This document shows, piece after piece, positions 1 through 7,810 of a stretch of DNA of 64,000 nt; the stretch's first letter is position 1, and each line of letters begins with the position of its first letter. Both the position numbers and the translations under genes were made by a program. The stretch spans positions 186,001-250,000 of the forward strand of contig NZ_JAHQZU010000002.1 of assembly GCF_019061185.1 (NCBI RefSeq). Direction: 5' to 3'. The notes under the pieces are model-generated. The model saw only the letters and a program-made list of their open reading frames with translations, was not told the DNA's origin and did no database searches. This DNA comes from Paracoccus sp. Z118. GTDB lineage: Bacteria > Pseudomonadota > Alphaproteobacteria > Rhodobacterales > Rhodobacteraceae.

Positions 1-176
1 CACCACAGGCGCAGCGAACGGCCATGCCGGGGCATGAAGACCTCGGCCTCGGTAATGACACCGACGGCGGTGCCGGGAACCGGCAGGATGCCGAGCGGGG
101 GAACGGGCCGGGTCTCGGGATCGGCCCAGCCCCATTCGAGCCAGGCCGGGTGATGGCGAAATGCAAGCGTGCTCAT
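1..176 (-). CDS. Partial CDS, N-terminal 58 codons, function unknown
   Basis: An open frame starts with ATG at 176 on the minus strand and runs without a stop off the left window edge. The peptide begins MSTLAFRHHPAWLEWGW and is rich in Pro and Trp. It does not look like a signal peptide or membrane segment, and I do not recognise the family. It diverges from the LysR regulator across about 100 bases, the usual arrangement of a LysR regulator and its target, so it may be regulated by that protein (inference). The rest of the gene lies outside the window. Confidence 0.5.
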   Translation of the reverse strand, partial: MSTLAFRHHPAWLEWGWADPETRPVPPLGILPVPGTAVGVITEAEVFMPRHGRSLRLW

Positions 177-279
177 GGCGAATCGTCCTTCGGGCCATGC
201 TTTGATGAATGGACCAAGGGTGCTACCATTCGGGCCTGCGATCCAACAAAGCCGCGGCATGGCGGCACAAGGTTGGCTT

Positions 280-1173
280 ATGCATCACCTCCCGCCCCTT
301 TCGGCTGTCCGCGCCTTCGAGGCCGCCGCCCGGCACCTGTCCTTCACGGCCGCCGCGGGCGAGCTGGGCATGACACAGGCCGGGGTCAGCTATCAGATCC
401 GCATCCTGGAAGAACGGCTGGGCGGGCGGCTGTTCCTGCGCAAGCCGCGCGGGCTGGAGCTGACGGCGCTCGGCCAGCGGCTTGCCCCCGCGACGCGCGA
501 GGCGTTCGACATGCTTCGCAGCATCTATGCCCATGACGGCACCGGGCCGGAGACGCTGTCGATCAGCACCCTGCCGACCTTCGCGGGGAACTGGCTGTCG
601 CAGCGGCTGGCGCATTTCCAGACGGCCAATCCGGGCCTTTCGGTGCGGCTGGACGCCTCGGACGCGCTGATCGATTTCGCCCGCGAGGATTTCGATCTCG
701 CCATCCGCTACGGCATGGGCGACTGGCCGGGGCTGACCGCCCATCACCTCTTCGACGTGGATTTCACCCCGATGCTGTCGCCCGAACTGGCCCGGCGCCA
801 CGGGCCGCTGACCGAACCGGCGCAGATCATGTCGCTGCACCGGCTCGCCCCCGCCGATCCGGCGTGGGACGTGTGGCTGGCCGCCGCCGGGTTGCCGCGC
901 AGCGAAGCGCCGCCGGGCCCGGTCCTGCAACTCGGAACCCAGATCCACGAGGCGCGGGCCGCGGTCGCCGCCGAGGGGGTGGCGCTGCTGACCCCCCGTT
1001 TCTTCCGGTTCGAACTGGCGACGGGCGCGCTGGTGCAGCCGTTCCCGATCCTCGCCGCGAATGGCCGCGCCTACTGGCTGGTCTATCCGCCCGCCCGCCG
1101 CAATCTGCCGGCGATCCGCGCGTTCCGCCGCTTCCTTCAGGCCGAGATCGCGGCAGAGGCTGAGACGGCCTGA
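280..1173 (+). CDS. LysR family transcriptional regulator (GcvA-like)
   Basis: A 297-residue DNA-binding regulator of normal LysR length. Residues 1-60 form the winged helix-turn-helix (SAVRAFEAAARHLSFTAAA followed by ELGMTQAGVSYQI), and the rest is the periplasmic-binding-protein-like effector domain. The N-terminus (LPPLSAVRAFEAAARH) is typical of the GcvA-like subgroup. I chose the ATG at 280 because the LysR homology begins there; an in-frame upstream ATG at 169 would add 37 residues with no homology and overlap the divergent gene start. The effector is unknown. The likely target is the divergent partial gene at the window edge. Confidence 0.85.
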   Translation: MHHLPPLSAVRAFEAAARHLSFTAAAGELGMTQAGVSYQIRILEERLGGRLFLRKPRGLELTALGQRLAPATREAFDMLRSIYAHDGTGPETLSISTLPTFAGNWLSQRLAHFQTANPGLSVRLDASDALIDFAREDFDLAIRYGMGDWPGLTAHHLFDVDFTPMLSPELARRHGPLTEPAQIMSLHRLAPADPAWDVWLAAAGLPRSEAPPGPVLQLGTQIHEARAAVAAEGVALLTPRFFRFELATGALVQPFPILAANGRAYWLVYPPARRNLPAIRAFRRFLQAEIAAEAETA

Positions 1174-1176
1174 ATC

Positions 1177-1509
1177 TCAGGCCGCCATCTTGCGGCATTC
1201 CTCGGCGCAGTGGCGGCAGGCGCGGACGCAATCCTCCATCCCTGCCATGCCCTCGCAGTCCTTCGCGCAGGCCTCGCAGATCTCGGCGCAGGCGCGGCAA
1301 CTGTGGCGGTGGAGGGGCGATCCGGTCAGCATGATATGGGCCGAGGCGCGGCACATTTCGGCGCAGGCGGCCATGATGCGGACGTGATCCGGCGCGACAT
1401 GCTCGCCCCCGGTTTCCACGCAATGGCCCATCAGCATGGAATGGCAGGTGACATAGCAGGCGAGGCAGGCGTCGATGCAGGCCTGCATGTCCGTCTGGAC
1501 GTGTTGCAT
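1177..1509 (-). CDS. Four-helix bundle copper-binding protein (Csp / DUF326 type)
   Basis: A 110-residue protein with 16 cysteines, many spaced CxxxC along predicted helices (ACIDAC, CAEMC, CRACAEICEAC, CVRACRHCAEEC), plus many His and Met. This is the pattern of copper storage proteins, which line the core of a four-helix bundle with thiolates that bind many Cu(I) ions. No signal peptide is visible, so it resembles the cytosolic Csp3 type rather than the exported Csp1. It converges with the LysR gene, with 3 bases between stops. No copper ATPase or CueR-type regulator is adjacent, so a copper role rests on family knowledge. Confidence 0.85.
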   Translation of the reverse strand: MQHVQTDMQACIDACLACYVTCHSMLMGHCVETGGEHVAPDHVRIMAACAEMCRASAHIMLTGSPLHRHSCRACAEICEACAKDCEGMAGMEDCVRACRHCAEECRKMAA

Positions 1510-1568
1510 TGCAGTCGCTCCGTTGATCGTGGCGTCGGCTCAACGGACATGGGCGGGCGGGGTTCCGT

Positions 1569-2621
1569 TCACCCCTCCTCGCCCGGCACCTCGACATCCT
1601 CGCGCAGGACCTCGCGCATCCAGAGCTTCTTGACCACGACCAGCCCGACCACCGCCAGCGGCGTGGCCACCAGCACGCCCAAGGGACCGAGCAGCGTGCC
1701 GAAGGCGAAGATGGCGAACAGCGTCAGGATCGGCGGCAGCTCCACCGAATACTGTTGGACCAGCGGCGTGATGACGATGGTTTCGATCTGCTGGACGACG
1801 AAGTAGAGCCCCGCCACCCAGAGCGCCGTGGCGGGGCTGTCGGCAAGGCCCACCACCACCGCCGGAACGGCCGCCGCCACCGGACCCACCAGCGGGACGA
1901 AGTCGAACAGACCGGCGATGAGACCCAGGACCAGCGCCCCCTGAACGCCCAGCAGCCACAGCCCGGCCGTGACGAGCGTGCCCACCATCGCCATCGCCAC
2001 GAGCTGCCCCAGCAGCCAGAGCCTGAGCGCGCTGCCCACCGTCACGAGCGTGTCGCGGGCCAGAGCCTGCTGGGATTCGGGCACCAGCATCACCAGCCCT
2101 TCGACATTGTCCTGCGGCGCGAGGGCGAAGTAGATGCCGCCTGCCACCACGACGAGGACCTGCGCGGCGACGCTGAACGCAGAGGTCGAGAAGCCGGCGA
2201 CGTTGATGACCCATTGGCCGTTGGTCAGCACCGCGAAACGTTGCCGGTCGAGCCATTCGCCCAGGCCCTCGATGCCCAGCCGGTCCTCGGCAGCGGCCAC
2301 GATCGACGGCAGATTCTCGATGAGCAGTTGCGCCTGCGCCAATATCCGGTCGCCCAGCATCACGAGGAAACCGACCACGACCGCGCCGATCAGCAGCGCG
2401 GCGATGATGACCGCCCAGCGGCGCGAAAGCGGGGTGAACCGCTCGATCGGGGCCGCCGCCGCGCGCAGCAGGGTCGCGACAAGGATCGCGCCGAAGACCA
2501 GCAGCAGCACGCCGGAGAGCTGCCACAGAAGCAGCACGGCGACAACGATGGCGACCGCAAGGACGATGACCTTCGCGGCGTCCCAAAGCCACCTGTTGTC
2601 GTCTCTCGCCGGTCTGCCCAT
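1569..2621 (-). CDS. AI-2E family transporter (YdiK/PerM-like permease)
   Basis: A 350-residue inner-membrane protein. An N-terminal pair of hydrophobic segments (VIVLAVAIVVAVLLLW) is followed by a soluble stretch around residues 90-145. Several C-terminal membrane segments end in the family-typical region with GLFDFVPLVGP and GTLLGPLGVLVATPLAV. The family is named for TqsA, which exports autoinducer-2, but most members have unknown substrates, some acting as Na+/H+ antiporters or permeases. The stop lies 60 bases from the start of the copper-storage gene on the same strand, so co-transcription is possible. The substrate cannot be told from sequence. Confidence 0.85.
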   Translation of the reverse strand: MGRPARDDNRWLWDAAKVIVLAVAIVVAVLLLWQLSGVLLLVFGAILVATLLRAAAAPIERFTPLSRRWAVIIAALLIGAVVVGFLVMLGDRILAQAQLLIENLPSIVAAAEDRLGIEGLGEWLDRQRFAVLTNGQWVINVAGFSTSAFSVAAQVLVVVAGGIYFALAPQDNVEGLVMLVPESQQALARDTLVTVGSALRLWLLGQLVAMAMVGTLVTAGLWLLGVQGALVLGLIAGLFDFVPLVGPVAAAVPAVVVGLADSPATALWVAGLYFVVQQIETIVITPLVQQYSVELPPILTLFAIFAFGTLLGPLGVLVATPLAVVGLVVVKKLWMREVLREDVEVPGEEG

Positions 2622-2654
2622 GGCCCGTGCCCCTGCCCACGCCGCCGTGCGGCG

Positions 2655-3440
2655 CTACATCGTCGAGTTGTAGATCCCGCCGTCCAGCATCACGTTCTGG
2701 CCGATCATGAACCGCGCGTGTTCCGAACACATGAACGCGCAGGCGGCGCCGAAGTCCTCGGGGCGGCCATAGACGCCGGTGGGGATGCTCGCCTGCCGCT
2801 TGGCGCGCGCCTCGTCGATGGAAATGCCCTGCGCCTTGGACGCGGCGGTGTCCAGCGAGACGGCGCGGTCGGTGTCGTGCATCCCCGGCAGCAGGTTGTT
2901 GACGCAGACGCCGCTGCCCGCGATCTGCCGCGACATGCCGGCGACAAAGCCGGTCAGCCCGGTGCGGGCGGTGTTCGACAGGCCAAGCTGCGCGATGGGC
3001 GAGCGGACGGCGGCCGAGGTGATGTTGACCACCCTGCCCCAGCCGCGTTCCATCATACCCGGCACCAGCGCCTGCATCAGCGCGATGGCGGTCAGCATGT
3101 TGGCGTCGATGGCGCGGATGAAATCGTCGCGGCTCCAGTCCTGCCAGTTGCCGGGGGGCGGGCCGCCCGCGTTGTTCACGAGGATGTCGGCCTGCCCGCC
3201 TTCCAGCGCGGCCAGCACCTTCTCGCGCCCCTCGGGCGTGGTGATGTCGGCGGCGACCGGGATCACCTCGACCCCGTGGCGGTCCGCGATCTCCTTCGCG
3301 GTGGCCTCGAGCGTTTCCTGCGTGCGGGCGTTGATGACGAGGTTCACGCCCTCGGCCGCCAGCGCCTCGGCGCAGGCCCGGCCCAACCCCTTGGATGCGG
3401 CGCAGACCAGCGCCCGCTTGCCCTTGATTCCCATGTCCAT
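2655..3440 (-). CDS. SDR family oxidoreductase lacking the YxxxK pair
   Basis: A 261-residue Rossmann-fold short-chain dehydrogenase. The cofactor loop reads CAASKGLG (TGxxxGxG variant), the NNAG motif is intact (ILVNNAGGP) and the active-site Ser is in NITSAAV. Where YxxxK should follow, the sequence reads LGLSNTARTGLTG, so both catalytic Tyr and Lys are missing; this replacement recurs in a known SDR subgroup often annotated as 3-oxoacyl reductase. The C-terminus (MLDGGIYNSTM) matches that subgroup. It lies 12 bases downstream of bdhA on the same strand, so the two are probably one operon. Substrate unknown. Confidence 0.85.
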   Translation of the reverse strand: MDMGIKGKRALVCAASKGLGRACAEALAAEGVNLVINARTQETLEATAKEIADRHGVEVIPVAADITTPEGREKVLAALEGGQADILVNNAGGPPPGNWQDWSRDDFIRAIDANMLTAIALMQALVPGMMERGWGRVVNITSAAVRSPIAQLGLSNTARTGLTGFVAGMSRQIAGSGVCVNNLLPGMHDTDRAVSLDTAASKAQGISIDEARAKRQASIPTGVYGRPEDFGAACAFMCSEHARFMIGQNVMLDGGIYNSTM

Positions 3441-3452
3441 CGCGTATCCTCC

Positions 3453-4235
3453 TTAAAGCGCGGTCCAGCCGCCATCGACCGAGATCGTCGTCCCCGTGAT
3501 CTGCGCGGCTGCGTCCGAGCACAGGAACACCGCCGTCCCGCCAAGCTGTTCGACCGTGGCGAACTCGCCCGAGGGCTGGCGGGCCAGCATCACCTTGGCG
3601 ATCACGTCCTCGCGGCTCATGCTGTGGGTCTTCATCTGGTCGGGGATCTGCTTTTCCACGATCGGCGTCAGCACATAACCGGGGCAGATCGCGTTGCACG
3701 TGATCGGGTCGGTCGCGGTTTCCAGCGCCGTGACCTTGGTCAGCCCGACGACGCCGTGCTTGGCCGCGACATAGGCCGACTTGAAGGGCGAGGCGGTCAG
3801 CCCGTGGGCCGAGGCGATGTTGACGATCCGACCCCAACCCGCTGCGCGCATCATCGGCAGCGCGACGGCCGAGGTGTGGAAGGCCGAGTTCAGGTTGATG
3901 GCGATGATCGCGTCCCAACGCTCGGCCGGGAAATCGGGGATCGGCGCGACATGCTGGATGCCCGCGTTGTTCACGAGGATGTCGCAGCGCCCCGCCTTCT
4001 CGACCAGCGCGCGGCAATCGGCGGGCTTCGCCATGTCGCCCCGGATGTAGCGGGCCTTGACGCCGTGTTCGGCGGACAGCCTTTCGGCCAGTTCGTGGTC
4101 CTGCGCGTCGTCCGTGAAGCTGTTGATGACCAGATCGGCCCCGGCGGCCGCAAGCGCCTCGGCGATGCCCAGCCCGATGCCGCTGTTCGATCCGGTGACG
4201 ACGGCGGTCCTGCCCGCCAGTATCCTGCCCGTCAT
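3453..4235 (-). CDS. bdhA: 3-hydroxybutyrate dehydrogenase
   Basis: A 260-residue SDR that interconverts (R)-3-hydroxybutyrate and acetoacetate with NAD, the last step in using polyhydroxybutyrate. Motifs are complete: TGSNSGIGLG near residues 14-23, ILVNNAGIQH, Ser in NIASAHG, and catalytic Tyr-Lys in SAYVAAKHG. The C-terminal substrate loop (CPGYVLTPIVEKQIPDQ) is characteristic of 3-hydroxybutyrate dehydrogenases and separates them from generic ketoacyl reductases. It is the promoter-proximal gene of a leftward unit and diverges from the membrane protein starting at 4380. Confidence 0.9.
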   Translation of the reverse strand: MTGRILAGRTAVVTGSNSGIGLGIAEALAAAGADLVINSFTDDAQDHELAERLSAEHGVKARYIRGDMAKPADCRALVEKAGRCDILVNNAGIQHVAPIPDFPAERWDAIIAINLNSAFHTSAVALPMMRAAGWGRIVNIASAHGLTASPFKSAYVAAKHGVVGLTKVTALETATDPITCNAICPGYVLTPIVEKQIPDQMKTHSMSREDVIAKVMLARQPSGEFATVEQLGGTAVFLCSDAAAQITGTTISVDGGWTAL

Positions 4236-4379
4236 GTTCCCTGTCCTTCCTGCCCCGGTGGTGGCGCGACCTTAGCGCCGGCAAAGCCGCATCCGCCAGC
4301 CCCTTCCTGCCGCCAGCCGCGCCGGAACCGCGCCGCCCGCCGCCCCGTTGGTTTCCCGCCCAAACCCATGGAGGCTGCA

Positions 4380-4943
4380 ATGACACGGCACCACAGGACG
4401 GATCACTACGACGACGATGACGGCGATCTCGGCGAAGCTCTGCTCAAGGGGACTGTCGCGGGGGTCGCCGCCTCGGTCGCGCTGGACCGGCTGGACTGGT
4501 ATATGTGGGACCATCTGGACCCCGAAACCCGCCAGCAGACCCGCAGCGTTCGCCCCGATGGGCTGGATCCCGGCCATGTCGTCGCGCGCAAGATCGCCCG
4601 CGCGATGGGCACGGACATCGAGCCGAAGGGCCGGGACAACCAGCACCCCGCCGGGGTGGCGGTCCATTTCGCCATCGGCGTGGCCCCCGCGCTGGCCTAT
4701 GCGGCGATGCGGGACCGGACCCCGGCGCTGACCGCGGGCTGCGGGACGCTGTTCGGGCTGGGGCTGTTCCTGGTCCAGGACGAGGGGATGAACACCGTCA
4801 GCGGACTTGGCGCGAAGCCGCGCGAATATCCTTGGCAGGCCCACGCGCGGGGGCTGATCGCCCATCTGGTCTATGGCGCGGTGCTGGAAGGCGCGATGCG
4901 GCTGCTGGACGGCCCGCCGAAACGGCGCCGACGCCGATACTGA
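4380..4943 (+). CDS. Small membrane protein, YagU/DUF1440-like
   Basis: A 187-residue protein with an acidic, His-rich N-terminus (HHRTDHYDDDDGD) and a very basic C-terminus (KRRRRRY). About four hydrophobic segments lie between (LLKGTVAGVAASVALDRLDW, AVHFAIGVAPALAYAA, LTAGCGTLFGLGLFLV, GLIAHLVYGAVLEGA). This resembles the YagU/DUF1440 inner-membrane family, but the assignment is tentative. The ATG at 4380 is preceded at 5 bases by GGAGG (4370-4374), a good ribosome site; an ATG at 4368 would add four residues. It stands alone, divergent from bdhA. Function unknown. Confidence 0.7.
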   Translation: MTRHHRTDHYDDDDGDLGEALLKGTVAGVAASVALDRLDWYMWDHLDPETRQQTRSVRPDGLDPGHVVARKIARAMGTDIEPKGRDNQHPAGVAVHFAIGVAPALAYAAMRDRTPALTAGCGTLFGLGLFLVQDEGMNTVSGLGAKPREYPWQAHARGLIAHLVYGAVLEGAMRLLDGPPKRRRRRY

Positions 4944-5008
4944 GAGGCCCGCCGGATCGCACATCCGGCGCCCTGCCGCGCGTGCCGCACCCGCCCGCAG
5001 CAAAAAAA

Positions 5009-5031
5009 GACGCCCGCACAAGGCGGGCGTC
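5009..5031 (-). terminator. Hairpin with T-run on the minus strand
   Basis: A perfect 9-bp inverted repeat (GACGCCCGC / GCGGGCGTC) with loop ACAAG is flanked on its left by seven A (5002-5008). Read on the minus strand this is a classic intrinsic terminator, hairpin then T7. On the plus strand the hairpin is not followed by a T-run. It may stop antisense transcription coming out of the yejA-like gene as well as act weakly on the upstream plus-strand gene. Confidence 0.6.
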
Positions 5032-5198
5032 AAGTCATGAGGCAGGTTTCATACAGGCAAGAAACCTATCGAGCAGTAGGATTGGTATACGCCTTCCACC
5101 GCCCGAGTCCAAGGCTCAAGTTTGCCAGCCCCCTTGCGCTTCGGTAAGTTCGGAACGCAAGAGCCGGACCATACCGGCCACCAAGGGGCAGCCGAGCG

Positions 5199-7061
5199 AT
5201 GCGAATCTTCAATATTGCTGACGAATCCGCGATTGCGCGTGTGCTGCGCGTGATTTCCGTGGCCGTGCTGACTGTTGCAGCGATGCCGCTGGCAAGTGCC
5301 GCCGAGCCGTCCCATGCCATTGCAATGGTTGGAAAACCCGCGCTTCCCCCCGGCTTCACCCACCTGCCCTATGCCAACCCGGACGCGCCCAAGGGCGGCG
5401 CGATTCGACTGGCCGAGCCGGGTGGTTTCGATTCGCTGAAGCCGTGGGTGCTCAAGGGCAATCCGGCCTGGGCGGTGGGGACGCATGTCGCGGAAACGCT
5501 GATGTTCCGTTCGATCGACGAGCCGTTCACCCTTTACGGCCTGCTGGCGGAAACCGTGGAGACCGACCCTGAGCGCACTTGGGTCGAGTTCACCCTTCGC
5601 CCCGAGGCCCGGTTTTCCGACGACTCGTCCGTCACCATCGAGGACGTGATGTGGTCCTACGAGACGCTGGGAACCGAAGGCCACCCCCGCTACGCCGGCG
5701 CCTGGGCCAAGGTCGAGCGGATGGAGCAGACCGGCCCCCGGTCCGTCCGCTTCACCTTCAACACCCCCGACCGCGAATTGGCGATGCTGATGGGGATGCG
5801 CCCGATCCTGAAGAAGGCGCAGTGGGAAGGGCAGGATTTCAGCCAGTCCGGGCTGGAGCCGCCGATCGGCTCCGGCCCCTATGTCATCGACCGCGTCGAT
5901 CCGGGCCGCTCGATCAGCTTCGCCCGCGATCCCGACTGGTGGGGCGCGGACCTGCCCGTGAACCGCGGGCTGCACAACATCGACACCATCCGCTACGATT
6001 ATTTCTCGGACACCAACGCCATGTTCCAGGCCTTCAAGGCCGGCGAGGTGAACGTCTGGCGCGAACTCGACGGCGCGAAATGGGCCAGCGAATACGGCTT
6101 TCCGGCGCGGGTGGAGGGGAAGGTCGTGCAGGCGGAAATCCCGCATGAACGGCCCTCGGGGATCATGGGTTTGGCGATGAACACCCGCAACCCGGTCTTC
6201 GCGGACTGGCGCGTGCGGCAGGCGATGATCGAGGCGTTCAACTACCAGTTCATCAACGCCGCCCTGACCGGCGGGGTGGACCCGCGCATCACCAGCTATT
6301 TCGCGAACTCCGATCTCGCCATGCGCCCTGGCCCCGCGGACGGCGAGGTGGCGGACCTGCTGGCGCCCTACGCCGCGGACCTGCTGCCCGGCACGCTTGA
6401 AGGCTACACGCTGCCTGACGGCAGCCCGGACGCGCTGAACCGCAAGGGGCTGCGCACGGCGCTGGCGCTGCTGGAGGACGCCGGCTGGACGGTGGCCGAA
6501 GACGGGATGCTGCGCCGCGCGGATGGTTCGGCGTTCCAGTTCGAGATCCTGCTGAACCAGTCCGGCAGCGCCATGCGTTCGGGCAGCGAAGTGCTGAAGA
6601 TCGTCGGCATCTATGTCGAGGCGCTGAAGCATATCGGCATCCGCCCCGAAGTGACGCTGCTCGACAGCGCCCAGTTCATCGAGCGCACCAACCGCTTCGC
6701 CTTCGACATGGCGTGGTATGAGCGCGGCCTGTCGCTGTCGCCGGGGAACGAGCAGGCGCTCTACTGGGGCTCGGCCAGCGCGACGCAGCAGGGCAGCAAG
6801 AACTGGATGGGCGTCACCTCGCCCGCCATCGACGCGATGATCGCCCGGATGGTGAACGCGACCGACGCGCAGGACTACACCGCCGCCGTCCGCGCGCTGG
6901 ACCGGCTGCTGACGGCAGGGCGCTATGTCATCCCGGTCTCGTTCTCGCCCGTCAGCCGGATCGCGCATTCATCCGATCTGCACTTTCCGCAGCAGACGCC
7001 GATCTATGGCGACTGGCCGGGCTTCATGCCGGAAACCTGGTGGGCCGCCCCGGCCCGCTGA
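5199..7061 (+). CDS. Extracellular solute-binding protein family 5, YejA-like
   Basis: A 620-residue periplasmic binding protein for an oligopeptide-type ABC importer. The N-terminus has a signal peptide (about residues 1-34, ending ASAAEP). It is followed by HAIAMVGKPALPPGFTHLPY and NPDAPKGG, motifs strongly reminiscent of E. coli YejA, the microcin C/peptide-binding protein. The length fits YejA. The ATG at 5199 has AAGGGG 11 bases upstream. The partner permease and ATPase genes (yejBEF type) are not next to it, so it is an orphan here. The ligand is unknown; peptides are the family default. Confidence 0.9.
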   Translation: MRIFNIADESAIARVLRVISVAVLTVAAMPLASAAEPSHAIAMVGKPALPPGFTHLPYANPDAPKGGAIRLAEPGGFDSLKPWVLKGNPAWAVGTHVAETLMFRSIDEPFTLYGLLAETVETDPERTWVEFTLRPEARFSDDSSVTIEDVMWSYETLGTEGHPRYAGAWAKVERMEQTGPRSVRFTFNTPDRELAMLMGMRPILKKAQWEGQDFSQSGLEPPIGSGPYVIDRVDPGRSISFARDPDWWGADLPVNRGLHNIDTIRYDYFSDTNAMFQAFKAGEVNVWRELDGAKWASEYGFPARVEGKVVQAEIPHERPSGIMGLAMNTRNPVFADWRVRQAMIEAFNYQFINAALTGGVDPRITSYFANSDLAMRPGPADGEVADLLAPYAADLLPGTLEGYTLPDGSPDALNRKGLRTALALLEDAGWTVAEDGMLRRADGSAFQFEILLNQSGSAMRSGSEVLKIVGIYVEALKHIGIRPEVTLLDSAQFIERTNRFAFDMAWYERGLSLSPGNEQALYWGSASATQQGSKNWMGVTSPAIDAMIARMVNATDAQDYTAAVRALDRLLTAGRYVIPVSFSPVSRIAHSSDLHFPQQTPIYGDWPGFMPETWWAAPAR

Positions 7062-7152
7062 GGAAGCCGCCGCAACATTGGGAACCGTGGCGCGGCTTTC
7101 CCGTTTCGCTCACAAGAAGGGGCACGCCCCGCAGAGCAGAAGGAATCGCCCC

Positions 7153-7503
7153 ATGAAGTGGTCGCATGTGCAGGAGAACTGGTCCGCGTTCTACGAGGCC
7201 ATCCTGGAAAAATGGCCCGACGCCGACGAGGCCGAGCTTGACGAGATCGATGGCGACCAGCGCGCCTTCGTGACCTATGTCGCGCAGATCACCGAGGCCG
7301 AGCCCTCGGACGCCCGCGACGAGATCCGCGAATGGCTCGCGGGCGAGCTGCCCGCCGATGTCGTGATGGACCCGATGCACGACAACCATTCGATCAACCT
7401 GTCGGCCAAATACGTGCCCGAGGGCGAGGACGAACTGGCCGACGACGCCCGCTTCGGCGACGACGACGACTACCCCGACGACGGCGACACCGAGCGGCGC
7501 TAG
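7153..7503 (+). CDS. Acidic CsbD-like protein
   Basis: A 116-residue, very acidic soluble protein. The first 65 residues follow the CsbD pattern: an early Trp motif (WSAFYEAILEKWP), then DEIDGDQRAFVTYV, then EIREW. CsbD proteins are small stress-induced helical proteins of unknown biochemical role. The second half is a low-complexity Asp/Glu tail (DDDDYPDDGD) not seen in short CsbD proteins. AAGGA at 7140-7144 serves the ATG at 7153. An upstream in-frame ATG at 6925 lies inside the preceding gene and was rejected. The CsbD assignment is by eye. Confidence 0.65.
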   Translation: MKWSHVQENWSAFYEAILEKWPDADEAELDEIDGDQRAFVTYVAQITEAEPSDARDEIREWLAGELPADVVMDPMHDNHSINLSAKYVPEGEDELADDARFGDDDDYPDDGDTERR

Positions 7504-7541
7504 CAGGGGGCTGTCCGCCCCCGCCGCGCTGACGCGCGACT

Positions 7542-7604
7542 CCCCCGCGGGATATTTGCAGCCGCCCGAGAGGGCTTCGGGCGGCTGCAAATATCCCGCG
7601 GGGG
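7542..7604. repeat. Perfect 28-bp inverted repeat (Rhodobacterales GGATATTTG element pair)
   Basis: Arms 7542-7569 and 7577-7604 are exact reverse complements, with a 7-base loop (GAGGGCT). Each arm carries CCCCCGCGGGATATTTGCAG. The left side is preceded by GGGGGCTGTCCGCCCCC (7506-7522) and the right side followed by GGGGGCGCGAGGCCCCC, so this looks like two copies of one repeat head to head. Related copies lie at 30830-30896 and 32552-32603. Such a long stem would block transcription from both sides of the CsbD-like/glyS junction. Confidence 0.9.
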
Positions 7605-7810
7605 TCCGGGGGCGCGAGGCCCCCGTGTGCTTCCGCACGACATCGGCATCATGGGGCCGGGAAAGCTCGTCCGGTCCTCGCCTTTGCGTTTCGGGCGTTC
7701 GGTGGGAAAGGACCACGGGACCTTTTCCTGATCGGCTCCTCAAGCCTTGCGCGTTCCGCTTGGGGCGTTCGGAACTGCAAACGGTCCGCAAGTCCGTTCG
7801 CGGCCTCCCC
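7605..7810. other. Intergenic region between repeat and glyS stop
   Basis: About 200 bases with no convincing gene. It holds a GGGGGC/GCCCCC hairpin (about 7607-7625) belonging to the repeat. It also has an imperfect inverted repeat around GGAAAGGACC and GGACCTTTTCC (about 7708-7733), which could end transcription for either converging gene, and two copies of GGGCGTTCGG. Confidence 0.4.

Noticed and set aside
1755-4379. Long plus-strand frame running into the DUF1440-like gene
   Set aside because: Only the part from 4380 has a ribosome site and protein-like composition; the rest is His/Arg/Asp-rich antisense of known genes.
1540-4386. 948-codon minus-strand open frame across the permease and dehydrogenase genes
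   Set aside because: It is a GC-rich shadow frame, Arg/Gly/Ala-rich without domains, covering three clear genes on the same strand in another frame.
7542-7604. CRISPR repeat
   Set aside because: Only one palindrome with no spaced array; no cas genes in the window.
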